Shown: positions 53,193 to 61,831 of the stretch, one piece after another
Numbering within the stretch: position 1 is the first letter of the stretch
Layout of the letters: each line of letters begins with the position of its first letter
Assembly: GCA_016291905.1 (NCBI GenBank)
Contig: JAEEZS010000081.1
Location: 62,001 to 126,000, forward strand
Reading direction: 5' to 3'
Source: Bacteroidaceae bacterium
GTDB lineage: Bacteria > Bacteroidota > Bacteroidia > Bacteroidales > Bacteroidaceae
Length of the DNA stretch: 64,000 nucleotides
The notes under the pieces: model-generated
Databases searched by the model: none
What the model was told of the DNA's origin: nothing
Seen by the model: the letters and a program-made list of their open reading frames with translations, nothing else
Position numbers and translations under genes: made by a program

Positions 53193-53822
53193 ATGTCACT
53201 TTTTTCAAAGAAGAATAAAGAGGTCTTTACTGCTCCTCTTGGTAAGAACAACCCCGTCACCGTGCAGGTGCTGGGCATCTGCTCGGCCCTGGCTGTCACG
53301 GCGCAACTGAAGCCCGCCATCGTCATGGGACTCTCTGTCACCATCATCGTGGCGCTAAGCAACCTCGTCATCTCGCTGCTCCGTAACACCATCCCTAACC
53401 GTGTCCGCATCATCATCCAGCTGGTGGTTGTCGCTGCACTTGTTACCATCGTCAGCGAGGTGCTGAAGGCCTTCGCCTACGACGTCAGCGTGCAGCTCAG
53501 CGTCTACATCGGACTTATCATCACCAACTGCATCTTGATGGGACGCCTCGAAGCCTTCGCCATGAGTAACGGCCCATGGGAGAGCCTCCTCGACGGACTT
53601 GGCAATGGCCTCGGCTACGCTAAGATTCTCGTCATCGTCGCATTCCTGCGCGAGCTGTTCGGCTCGGGCTGCCTCTTTGGCTATCGGGTCATCCCCCAGT
53701 GGTGCTACGACCACGGCTACCTCGACAACGGTCTTATGCTGATGCCGCCGATGGCGCTCATCATCGTGGGCTGCATCATCTGGTGGCAGCGTGCCCACAA
53801 CAAAGACCTTCAGGAACAATAA
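53193..53822 (+). CDS. nqrD: Na+-NQR subunit D
   Basis: 209 residues, six membrane helices, with VQVLGICSALAVTAQLKPAIVMG and the twin-Cys region YIGLIITNCILMGRLEAF, where the cysteine of ITNC is the iron ligand shared with NqrE. Preceded by AGGAGG-like AAGGAGGAAA, one of the few visible Shine-Dalgarno-like sites. Confidence 0.95.
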   Translation: MSLFSKKNKEVFTAPLGKNNPVTVQVLGICSALAVTAQLKPAIVMGLSVTIIVALSNLVISLLRNTIPNRVRIIIQLVVVAALVTIVSEVLKAFAYDVSVQLSVYIGLIITNCILMGRLEAFAMSNGPWESLLDGLGNGLGYAKILVIVAFLRELFGSGCLFGYRVIPQWCYDHGYLDNGLMLMPPMALIIVGCIIWWQRAHNKDLQEQ

Positions 53823-53861
53823 ATCAACCGTTTAAGAAACAGAAAACAACAGAATCGCACT

Positions 53862-54488
53862 ATGGAACATTTCTTTAGTCTCTTCGTACGCTCCATCTTT
53901 GTGGACAATATGATTTTCGCGTTCTTCCTCGGTATGTGTTCCTACCTTGCCGTTTCGAAGAACGTCAAGACAGCCCTCGGCCTCGGCGTGGCGGTGACGT
54001 TTGTGGAGATTATCACTCTCCCCGTCAACTACCTGCTGCAGACCAAAGTGCTTGGCCCTGATTGCCTCGTGCCTGGCGTTGACCTCTCGTTCCTCTCCTT
54101 CATCCTGTTCATTGCTGTCATCGCCGGTATCGTACAGCTGGTGGAGATGATTGTCGAGAAGTTCAGCCCCGCGCTCTATAACTCGCTGGGCATCTTCCTG
54201 CCCCTCATCGCCGTTAACTGCGCCATCATGGGTGCTTCGCTCTTCATGCAGCAGCGCATTGGCCTCGACCCCTCCAACACCCAAGCCATCACCAACTTCG
54301 GCGATGCTATCGCCTATGCTCTCGGCAGTGGCATCGGATGGGGACTTGCCATCGTCTGCCTTGCAGCCATCCGCGAGAAGATGGCCTACAGCGACGTACC
54401 CAAGCCGCTCAAGGGACTCGGCATTACGTTTATTACCGTCGGACTCATGGCCATGGCCTTCATGTGCTTCTCCGGCCTCACCATTTAA
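53862..54488 (+). CDS. nqrE: Na+-NQR subunit E
   Basis: 208 residues, six membrane helices, homologous to NqrD in inverted topology. [39 protein letters not shown] and [16 protein letters not shown] carry the Cys iron ligands. 39 bases after nqrD and 20 before nqrF. Confidence 0.95.
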   Translation: MEHFFSLFVRSIFVDNMIFAFFLGMCSYLAVSKNVKTALGLGVAVTFVEIITLPVNYLLQTKVLGPDCLVPGVDLSFLSFILFIAVIAGIVQLVEMIVEKFSPALYNSLGIFLPLIAVNCAIMGASLFMQQRIGLDPSNTQAITNFGDAIAYALGSGIGWGLAIVCLAAIREKMAYSDVPKPLKGLGITFITVGLMAMAFMCFSGLTI

Positions 54489-54508
54489 AATAAGGAGGAA
54501 CAGACACT

Positions 54509-55777
54509 ATGATGAAACTAATTCTTACGAGCGTAATCGTATTCCTCGTTATCATACTGCTTTTGGTCGCCATCCTGCTTGTCGCGAAGCGCTACCTCGT
54601 AGCCTCGGGTCCCGTCAAGCTCGTTATTAACGGCGACAACGAAATGGAAGTCGAGAGCGGCGGCACGCTGCTCAACACCCTTGCCGTCAACGGCGTTCAT
54701 CTCCCTTCGGCCTGCGGTGGCAAAGGCTCCTGCGGACAGTGCAAGTGCCAGGTTGTCGATGGCGGAGGCTCCATCCTCCCCTCCGAAGTCAGCCACTTCA
54801 CCCGTAAGCAGCAGCAAGACCACTGGCGTCTCGGCTGTCAGGTCAAGGTCAAGGGCGACCTCGGCATCAAGGTGCCCGAGAGCGTCATGGGCGTCAAGGA
54901 ATGGGAGTGCGAGGTCATCAGCAACAAGAACGTGGCGACCTTCATCAAGGAGTTCATCGTTCAGCTTCCCCCAGGAGAGCACATGGACTTCCTCCCCGGC
55001 TCCTACGCACAGATTCGCATACCCAAGTACTCCATGGACTACGACAAGGACATCGACAAGTCCCTCATCGGCGACGAATACCTGCCCGCATGGCAGAAGT
55101 TCGGACTCTTCACCCTCAAGTGCAAGAATGACGAGGAGACCATTCGTGCCTACTCCATGGCCAACTATCCTGCTGAGGGCGACCGCATCATGCTTACCGT
55201 CCGTATTGCTACGCCTCCCTTCAAGCCAAAACCACAAACGGGCTTCATGGACGTCATGCCCGGTATTGCTTCGAGCTATATTTTCTCCCTCAAGCCGGGT
55301 GACAAGGTTATCATGAGCGGCCCTTATGGCGAGTTCCATCCCAACTTCACCAGCGGACGCGAAATGATTTGGGTTGGCGGTGGCGCCGGTATGGCTCCGC
55401 TGCGCGCACAAATCATGCACATGACCCGCACGCTCCACACCACCGATCGCGAAATGCACTACTTCTACGGTGCCCGCGCTCTGAACGAAGTCTTCTACCT
55501 TGACGACTTCCTTGCCATTGAGAAGGAGTTCCCCAACTTCCACTTCCACCTTGCCCTCGACCGCCCCGATCCCGCTGCCGATGCAGCAGGCATCAAGTAC
55601 ACCCCGGGCTTTGTGGCACCCGTCATGGGCGACACCTACCTCAAGAAGCACGAAGCCCCCGAGGATATTGAATACTACCTCTGCGGTCCTCCCATGATGG
55701 CCAAGACGGTTCTCGACCTCCTCGACAGCCTCGGCGTCGATCCCAACATGATCAGCTTCGACAACTTCGGCGGCTAA
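54509..55777 (+). CDS. nqrF: Na+-NQR subunit F
   Basis: 422 residues: an N-terminal membrane helix (9-26), a 2Fe-2S domain with C69-C75-C78 (ACGGKGSCGQC) and C110 (RLGCQ), then a ferredoxin-reductase-type FAD domain (RAYSMANYP) and NADH domain (IWVGGGAGMAPLRAQIMH, YYLCGPPMMAKTV). It accepts electrons from NADH. The start may be the first or second ATG of ATGATG. Preceded by AAGGAGGAA, a Shine-Dalgarno-like site. Confidence 0.96.
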   Translation: MMKLILTSVIVFLVIILLLVAILLVAKRYLVASGPVKLVINGDNEMEVESGGTLLNTLAVNGVHLPSACGGKGSCGQCKCQVVDGGGSILPSEVSHFTRKQQQDHWRLGCQVKVKGDLGIKVPESVMGVKEWECEVISNKNVATFIKEFIVQLPPGEHMDFLPGSYAQIRIPKYSMDYDKDIDKSLIGDEYLPAWQKFGLFTLKCKNDEETIRAYSMANYPAEGDRIMLTVRIATPPFKPKPQTGFMDVMPGIASSYIFSLKPGDKVIMSGPYGEFHPNFTSGREMIWVGGGAGMAPLRAQIMHMTRTLHTTDREMHYFYGARALNEVFYLDDFLAIEKEFPNFHFHLALDRPDPAADAAGIKYTPGFVAPVMGDTYLKKHEAPEDIEYYLCGPPMMAKTVLDLLDSLGVDPNMISFDNFGG

Positions 55778-55806
55778 CGAGCGCAAAAGTCTACATCATC
55801 AAGGTG

Positions 55807-55837
55807 AAAAGGGGCATCCATTGGATGCCCCTTTTTT
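55807..55837 (+). terminator. Terminator of the nqr operon
   Basis: AAAAGGGGCATCC and GGATGCCCCTTTT form a 13-pair stem with loop ATT, followed by further T. 30 bases after the nqrF stop. Confidence 0.9.
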
Positions 55838-55874
55838 ACCTTTAAATACTTTTTTTACTAATAAATGAATTTAT

Positions 55875-55906
55875 TTTGCTTTTTCACTCGGCTTGCACTA
55901 TCTTTA
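55875..55906 (+). promoter_or_regulatory. Promoter element, decayed copy
   Basis: TTTG (55875-55878), 20 bases, TATCTTTA (55899-55906), with the shared CTCGGCTTGCACTATCTTT tail. Only the promoter end of the element is left, and the last G of the -7 box is A. Confidence 0.55.
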
Positions 55907-55919
55907 ATCCCCTGCAGGG

Positions 55920-55989
55920 CTTTTAGATAGGCTGCGCCTCGGATAATTGCAAATAAATTTGCATTATCGCTCGGCTTGCACTATCTTTG
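55920..55989 (+). promoter_or_regulatory. Promoter-bearing interspersed element, copy 2
   Basis: TTTTAGATAGGCTGCGCCTC ... TGCAAATAAATTTGCA ... CTCGGCTTGCACTATCTTTG, almost the same as 16196-16267. -33 TTTG (55958-55961) lies inside the palindrome TGCAAAT-AA-ATTTGCA; -7 TATCTTTG at 55982-55989; spacer 20. It drives GH31. Confidence 0.8.
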
Positions 55990-56037
55990 TCAGGGAAAAG
56001 AAATTGTGAACAGAACAACATAATAATATCAACCGCT

Positions 56038-58989
56038 ATGAGAAAACTTTTCAGAACAATTATGTGCTGTGCGATGGTATCGTGCAGTCTGACGGCGTGG
56101 GCCGAGGTGGTCTATCAAGATGCCAACGTGCGTTTCACGCTCATCGACGAGGGGACACTCCGCCTCGAGTATGCCCCCGACGGCAAGTTTGTTGACAACA
56201 AGAGCTTCATGGCCGTCATCCGCGAGTATCCCGAGGTCCCCTGTAAGGTTAAGGACGGCTCACGCCAAGTGACCATTAGCACCAGCAAGCTGAAGCTGGT
56301 CTATAAGAAGGGTACGGCACCGCTGAGTAGCGACAATCTTACCATCAGCAACACCAAAGCAATCTCGACACCTTTTGTCTGGAAGCCCGGCATGCAACAG
56401 AATGGTAATCTGAAGGGCACCTACCGCACCCTGGACGGCTACGACGGAGCCGAATACCAGTACAGCAACCCTAAGCGTGAGATGCCCATTGAGGACGGAC
56501 TGCTTGCCACCGACGGCTGGACCCTCATCGATGACAGCAAGAGCCTACTCTTCGACGGTGATGCCGACTGGAACTGGGTCACCGAGCGTGAGAGTACCGA
56601 AGGGGCTCAGGACTGGTACTTCATGGCCTATGGCCACGACTACAAGAGTGCTCTGCTCTCCTACACCCGCTTCGCCGGACGTGTGCCCCTGCCGCCCCGC
56701 TACACCTTTGGCTACTGGTGGAGCCGCTACTGGAGCTACTCCGACCAGGACCTCCGTAATCTCATCGGCAACTTCCAACGGCTCGACCTTCCGCTTGACG
56801 TGCTGGTCATCGACATGGACTGGCACCCCATCAGCGAACAGGCCGGCGGAGGCTGGACGGGCTGGGACTGGAACGAGATTCTATTCCCCGACTACAAAGC
56901 CTTCTTGAAATACCTTGACGACCAAGGCGTCAAGACCACCATGAATCTCCATCCCGCCCAAGGTGTACGTCCCTATGAGAAGAAGTACATCGAGTTCATG
57001 CGTCGTCTGGGCAAGAACGACGGCAAAACCTACGAATGGCTCGGTTCCGACAAACGCTACGTAAAGGCTCTCTTCGACACCTATCTCCACCCCTACATGA
57101 ACGAGGGCGTTGACTTCTGGTGGCTCGACTGGCAGCAATGGGAGAAGGACCGTGCCATCAAGGACCTCGACAATGTGTTCTGGTGCAACTACATCTGGTT
57201 CTCCGATATGGAGCGGACCGGTACCAAGCGCCCCATGCTCTATCATCGTTGGGGCGGACTGGGCAACCATCGCTATCAGATTGGCTTCTCGGGCGACTCA
57301 TACATCACCTGGAAAAGCCTTAAGTTCCTGCCCTATTTCAATTCAACGGCCTCCAACGTACTCTACGGCTACTGGAGCCACGACATAGGCGGCCACCAGA
57401 GCCATCGCTATGGAACCCCCGTCGAGCCACAGCTCTACACCCGCGCCATGCAGATGGGACAGTACCTGCCCATCATCCGAAGCCACAGCACCAAGGACCC
57501 CAGCTTGAACAAGGAGCCCTGGGCATTCGACCAGACAACCCAGCAACGGCTGGCAAACGTCATCAACGGCCGCTACGCTCTTGTGCCTTACATCTACACC
57601 ATGGCGCGTAAGACCTACGAGACCGGCATCTCGCTGTGCCGTCCCCTCTACTACGACTATCCAGAGGCCAAGGAGGCATACGAGTATAAGGAAGAGTACA
57701 TGTTCGGCGACAACATGCTCATCGCTCCCGTCACCGAAGAGGTTGACAAGGCCGACGGCTATGCCACCGTTAGTCTTTGGCTCCCCGACGGCCAATGGCT
57801 CGAGTATGAGACCGGCCAGATGCTCCAGGGCGGACAGTCCTACCAGCGCCGTTTCACCATGGACGAATATCCCGTCTATGTCAAGGCGGGAAGCATACTC
57901 CCCTACTACGGCAAGCTTAAAAACCTATCCGGCACTACCCAGGCCGTCACAGTCCGCGTCTTCCCCGGTGCCGAAAAAGGTGAATTCCAACTCTACGAGG
58001 ATAATGGTGAAGACCGCAACTACGTCACCGAATATGCCTTCACGCCCCTTTCCTTCTCCCGTCAGGGCGACGTGCTTTCCGTCACCATCGGTGCCCGCAA
58101 AGGAAACTACAAGGATATGCCCGCCCGTCGCCACTACTCTGTCGCCCTACCCTGCCAGAAAGCACCCGTTAGCGTTTCGTGCGGCGGAAAGGCCGTACCC
58201 TTCACCTATGACGGTATGAACCTCGAAGCGACCATCGACCTTGGCGAAGTTGACTGCTCATCCGCCACCACCCTCGAGGTCATCATGCCCGCACAGCCTG
58301 ATCTGGTGGCCGGCACGAAGGGCGAATTCCGTCACCTGCAGACCGTCGTGCGCGACTTCAAACAGCATGATGCCGGCATGGTCTATACCGCCGACTTCGG
58401 CTTCCTCGAGGCTGCGCCTTTGCGTCTCTCCTATCATCCCGAAAACCAGGAAGAGACGCTCAACACTTTCTTCCAAAAAGATGCCGCCATCCACCAAGTG
58501 CTGATGGAGCAGATGGGCGTGGGCGACAACTACCAGCGCGCCGTCCGGCATCTGGGCATTCAGAGTGTCCTCACCGATGTTCCTGCCGAGGCCTACCAGG
58601 CTGACGGCAAGACAGGGTTTACCGCCCGTTATTTCAACAACAAGACCCTCACGGGCGACCCCGTGGCTACGGCTCACATGGAAAAGATCGACATGTTTGA
58701 GAGCCAAAGTCCCCATGACGGCGTTAAGGCCGACGGCTGGAGCATGATTCTGGAGAGCGAGCTCACGTCGCCAGCTGACGGCACGATGGCCTTCTCCCTC
58801 ACCGGCGATGACGGCTACCGTCTTATCGTCGATGGTCGCGAGCTATGCTCTGACTGGGGCGACCATGCCGAAACGTCTCGCCTCGCCACCATCACTACCA
58901 TTAAGGGTCAGCGCCACACCGTACGGATAGAGTACTACGACAACGAGTACAACGGCATCCTCCGCTTGAAGACAATGGTGTTACAATAG
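56038..58989 (+). CDS. GH31 alpha-glucosidase-type enzyme with C-terminal PA14 domain
   Basis: 983 residues from ATG 56038 (signal peptide MRKLFRTIMCCAMVSCSLTAWAE); the longer frame from 55987 starts inside the promoter. N-terminal sandwich to about 220, then the GH31 barrel: nucleophile Asp364 in FWWLDWQQW and acid/base Asp449 in WSHDIGGH, with RSHSTKDP and the DUF5110-type sandwich (FQLYEDNGED) after it. The last 125 residues (GFTARYFNNKTL ... TGDDGYRLIVDG) are a PA14 module, usually carbohydrate-binding. Substrate may be alpha-glucan or isomalto-type; not decidable. Confidence 0.92.
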   Translation: MRKLFRTIMCCAMVSCSLTAWAEVVYQDANVRFTLIDEGTLRLEYAPDGKFVDNKSFMAVIREYPEVPCKVKDGSRQVTISTSKLKLVYKKGTAPLSSDNLTISNTKAISTPFVWKPGMQQNGNLKGTYRTLDGYDGAEYQYSNPKREMPIEDGLLATDGWTLIDDSKSLLFDGDADWNWVTERESTEGAQDWYFMAYGHDYKSALLSYTRFAGRVPLPPRYTFGYWWSRYWSYSDQDLRNLIGNFQRLDLPLDVLVIDMDWHPISEQAGGGWTGWDWNEILFPDYKAFLKYLDDQGVKTTMNLHPAQGVRPYEKKYIEFMRRLGKNDGKTYEWLGSDKRYVKALFDTYLHPYMNEGVDFWWLDWQQWEKDRAIKDLDNVFWCNYIWFSDMERTGTKRPMLYHRWGGLGNHRYQIGFSGDSYITWKSLKFLPYFNSTASNVLYGYWSHDIGGHQSHRYGTPVEPQLYTRAMQMGQYLPIIRSHSTKDPSLNKEPWAFDQTTQQRLANVINGRYALVPYIYTMARKTYETGISLCRPLYYDYPEAKEAYEYKEEYMFGDNMLIAPVTEEVDKADGYATVSLWLPDGQWLEYETGQMLQGGQSYQRRFTMDEYPVYVKAGSILPYYGKLKNLSGTTQAVTVRVFPGAEKGEFQLYEDNGEDRNYVTEYAFTPLSFSRQGDVLSVTIGARKGNYKDMPARRHYSVALPCQKAPVSVSCGGKAVPFTYDGMNLEATIDLGEVDCSSATTLEVIMPAQPDLVAGTKGEFRHLQTVVRDFKQHDAGMVYTADFGFLEAAPLRLSYHPENQEETLNTFFQKDAAIHQVLMEQMGVGDNYQRAVRHLGIQSVLTDVPAEAYQADGKTGFTARYFNNKTLTGDPVATAHMEKIDMFESQSPHDGVKADGWSMILESELTSPADGTMAFSLTGDDGYRLIVDGRELCSDWGDHAETSRLATITTIKGQRHTVRIEYYDNEYNGILRLKTMVLQ

Positions 58990-59020
58990 TCCGCCCCTCT
59001 TTGATAAACCCCATAATCTT

Positions 59021-59059
59021 TCCGTCCAAAGCACGCATTCATTGTGTGCTTTGGACGGA
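59021..59059. terminator. Long hairpin between GH31 and PatB genes
   Basis: TCCGTCCAAAGCAC (59021-59034) and GTGCTTTGGACGGA (59046-59059) form a perfect 14-pair stem. There is no immediate T run, only AGTTTTTG ten bases later, so it may be a terminator or a stabilising 3' hairpin for the convergent genes. Confidence 0.55.
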
Positions 59060-59202
59060 ACTCTAAGTTTTTGCCCACTAAAACTCCTTCTGAAGATAAG
59101 GAAGCCTTTTCTTCCTCAACCTTTTTTACGAGAAACAGGCAAAATCATCGAAACGAGCGGTTTTCACAGCTCATTATGGCAAAAACACCGATGAACGAAG
59201 CG

Positions 59203-60417
59203 TCAGAAGCGACGGTCGTACGCCTCCTTCAGCTGGTGCATGGCCTTCGCAATAACGGAGCGAGGCGAAGCAACGTTGAGCCGCATGAATCCCTCGCCAG
59301 GCTTGCCGAACATGGCACCTTCATTGAGCGCAAGATGGGCATTTTCAACGAAGAAGCGGTTGAGCGCCTCGGACGTGAGACCCAGCGCACGGCAATCAAG
59401 AAATATCAAATACGACGCTTGCGGACGAATCATACAAATGCGCGGCATATCGTGAGCCAGCGTTTGCTCCACATAATCAATGTTCCCTTGGATATAGTCA
59501 AGACATTGGTCGAGCCACTCCGTTCCATGGCTGTAAGCTGCCGCCACGCTGATGAATGAAAAGAGGTGTCCGAGGTTCAGTTCGCTATTCTCGAGGAATG
59601 TAGCAAAGCGTTCACGAATATCTGGATTAGGGATAATGGCATAACTGCTGGTAAGCCCTGCCATGTTGAACGATTTCGACGGGCTGGCAAAAGTGATGCT
59701 ATTCTGTGCCGCAGCCTCGCACGACGAGGCAAAGGGAATGTGCGTGTATCCGTGCAAAGTAAGGTCGGCATGGATTTCGTCGCTAACCACAAGTACACCC
59801 TTCCGCTGGCATATCTCGGCCATGCGGATAAGTTCTTCGCGTTTCCAAACCCGTCCGCCTGGATTGTGCGGGTGACAAAGCAAAAACAACTTACATCCCT
59901 CTGCCTTACGCTCAAAGTCCTCCCAGTCGATAGCCATCTCAGCGGCGGGAAATGAGACGGGATAATGATTCTCACGCAGTTCCTCTTTCCTTATTATAAA
60001 AGGGCTTTCTACCACAACCCTATCGTTCTTCTGAGGCACAAGGATATATGGGTGATAGACGGGTGTCTGAATGAGCACTCTATCCCCCGGGCGGGTAAAA
60101 CAATGTATGCAGAAAGCAATACCAGGTACAATGCCAGGCACGAAATTCAGCCATTCCTCACGAATCGCCCAACCATAACGCATCTGCTGCCAATGCACAA
60201 TAGCCTCATACCACGCACGGGCACGGCACGTATAGCCCAGCACAGGGTGTTCACAGCGTTGTTTTAGCGCGTCAAGAATAAAAGGAGGCGTTGCAAAGTC
60301 CATATCCGCCACCCACAAAGGGAGCAGGTCTTCCCTGCCCCACAACTCAGGCACATAGTCAATCTTTAATGCATCTGTGTGCCTACGGTCTATGACTTCA
60401 TCAAAATCGTATTTCAT
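59203..60417 (-). CDS. MalY/PatB-type cystathionine beta-lyase / aminotransferase
   Basis: 404 residues, PLP fold type I. Opening YDFDEVIDRRHTDALKIDYVPE and LPLWVADMDFATPP are typical of PatB/MalY; HPHNPGGRVW, VVSDEIHADL and the PLP Lys in SPSKSFNMAGL follow. It cleaves C-S bonds of cystathionine or cysteine conjugates. Cytosolic. Stand-alone, followed on the minus strand by nothing in frame; the serine peptidase gene lies 23 bases upstream. Confidence 0.92.
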   Translation of the reverse strand: MKYDFDEVIDRRHTDALKIDYVPELWGREDLLPLWVADMDFATPPFILDALKQRCEHPVLGYTCRARAWYEAIVHWQQMRYGWAIREEWLNFVPGIVPGIAFCIHCFTRPGDRVLIQTPVYHPYILVPQKNDRVVVESPFIIRKEELRENHYPVSFPAAEMAIDWEDFERKAEGCKLFLLCHPHNPGGRVWKREELIRMAEICQRKGVLVVSDEIHADLTLHGYTHIPFASSCEAAAQNSITFASPSKSFNMAGLTSSYAIIPNPDIRERFATFLENSELNLGHLFSFISVAAAYSHGTEWLDQCLDYIQGNIDYVEQTLAHDMPRICMIRPQASYLIFLDCRALGLTSEALNRFFVENAHLALNEGAMFGKPGEGFMRLNVASPRSVIAKAMHQLKEAYDRRF

Positions 60418-60440
60418 CTCAGAAAATTGTTCCCTAATTC

Positions 60441-61826
60441 CTATTTTTCAGTTTTTGCCCATTCATTTAGTATTGCTATAATCTCATCTCGCATATCGTC
60501 AGGCATATTGTTGATACGCGAACGGTGCGAACCCTCAGGCTGGATAAAGACGTGCATGTTTTTCTTTGGCGAGGGAAGGACAACACGCGTGGCACTCCAA
60601 GGATCCCATTCGCCATAGATGAACATAGCAGGAATGTCCTGTTCACGGAGAAAAGTACAGCATTGTTCGTAGAGATCCCCCTTGAATTCCAAGTAGCTGA
60701 GTTCTTCGGGAATCATCACGCGGCGCATATAACCTTCGTAAGTCGGGCGGCTGATGAGGCCCCTGAAATGCTCCACGTCGTAGCCGTAATAGCCAATTTC
60801 GCGCATGGCCTGCACGTTGAAGGGCACGTAAGGTGTCTGACGCGCGAAATAGTTGGGCTCGCACTTCTCCACCAAGCTACGAAAGAGCTCGTCAGCGCCC
60901 ACTTCTGGAACGACCATCTCCACGTCGGGCTTGCCGCGACGCTTCTTCGCCTTAGGCACTAACAGCGTGCGCGTCTCGGGTACCGTCGCGAGGTCGTCGC
61001 CCCATTGCCAGAAGGCGAAGGGATACTCAAGCACCATCAAATCGAACACTTCCTCCAAGGGGACACGGAACGTGTAACCCTTCAACGACACGTATTCTTC
61101 CAGCATAGGCAGGAGCTCGGCTTTGCGCAGCAACACCGTGAGTTGGAAGTAACGAATCTTATCGCGGGCCTCTGCTGTGCCGACGGTATCAAGGAAGACC
61201 TCGTGTCGCCCGTCTTCAAGCGCCTTGTTGAGCGGAGCCACGTAGCTGACGTTGGCTACCACATCGTCAGGGAAAAACGTGCGGTAGAATAAGGCCGTCT
61301 GTCCTCCCTTGCTGATGCCCGTTGAAAACCATTTTCCCTTATACAGCTTTCCAAATGTTGTACGGATGTGATGGTAATCGTAAGCAGAGTTTCTCACCGT
61401 CAGATACCTCCACAGCTCGCTTTCGTAGGCTGCGTTGCCCGTCAGCCCTTGCTGAGTAATGGGGTTGCTGGCGCCATTGAAGCGGTGCTCAGTCATAATC
61501 ACGTTGGCCTCAAGCAGCTCAGAAAGTTCCTCCGTATAGCGCGGGTGCAAGGCATACTCGTTGTTATATCCTTCGGTAACGATAACAGTGGGGCGGTCGA
61601 ACCCGCGATGACGAATCACCAATCGCTGCTCGAACATGCCTTCGCACGAATCCGGTGGGGCGACAGGCTGCTCGAACATCACCAAACGCTTTGCCACACC
61701 GTCGGCAGACTCAAGGGTTTCCACACGGGTTACACCGGGCAATGCCCTCAACGCATCGTTGAGGGCATCAGCCACAGCACTTAGCGCCACAAACAGCAGC
61801 GCAAGAAAGAGGACTGTTTTCTTCAT
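60441..61826 (-). CDS. S28/S37-type serine aminopeptidase, exported
   Basis: 461 residues with a signal peptide (1-19, VADA). An alpha/beta-hydrolase peptidase: TVIVTEGYNNEY, ANVIMTEHRFNG, nucleophile elbow FSTGISKGGQTALFYR, Asp in IYGEWDPWSATR and the His in PEGSHRSRI. This matches Bacteroidales tripeptidyl/prolyl-type S28 or PS-10 (S37) peptidases, which cut short peptides in the periplasm. The S28 versus S37 choice is not certain. Confidence 0.78.
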   Translation of the reverse strand: MKKTVLFLALLFVALSAVADALNDALRALPGVTRVETLESADGVAKRLVMFEQPVAPPDSCEGMFEQRLVIRHRGFDRPTVIVTEGYNNEYALHPRYTEELSELLEANVIMTEHRFNGASNPITQQGLTGNAAYESELWRYLTVRNSAYDYHHIRTTFGKLYKGKWFSTGISKGGQTALFYRTFFPDDVVANVSYVAPLNKALEDGRHEVFLDTVGTAEARDKIRYFQLTVLLRKAELLPMLEEYVSLKGYTFRVPLEEVFDLMVLEYPFAFWQWGDDLATVPETRTLLVPKAKKRRGKPDVEMVVPEVGADELFRSLVEKCEPNYFARQTPYVPFNVQAMREIGYYGYDVEHFRGLISRPTYEGYMRRVMIPEELSYLEFKGDLYEQCCTFLREQDIPAMFIYGEWDPWSATRVVLPSPKKNMHVFIQPEGSHRSRINNMPDDMRDEIIAILNEWAKTEK

Positions 61827-61831
61827 ATAAA

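Noticed and set aside
49864-55777. RNF complex operon
   Set aside because: First gene is NqrA and last is NqrF with FAD/NADH domains; no RnfB or RnfC.
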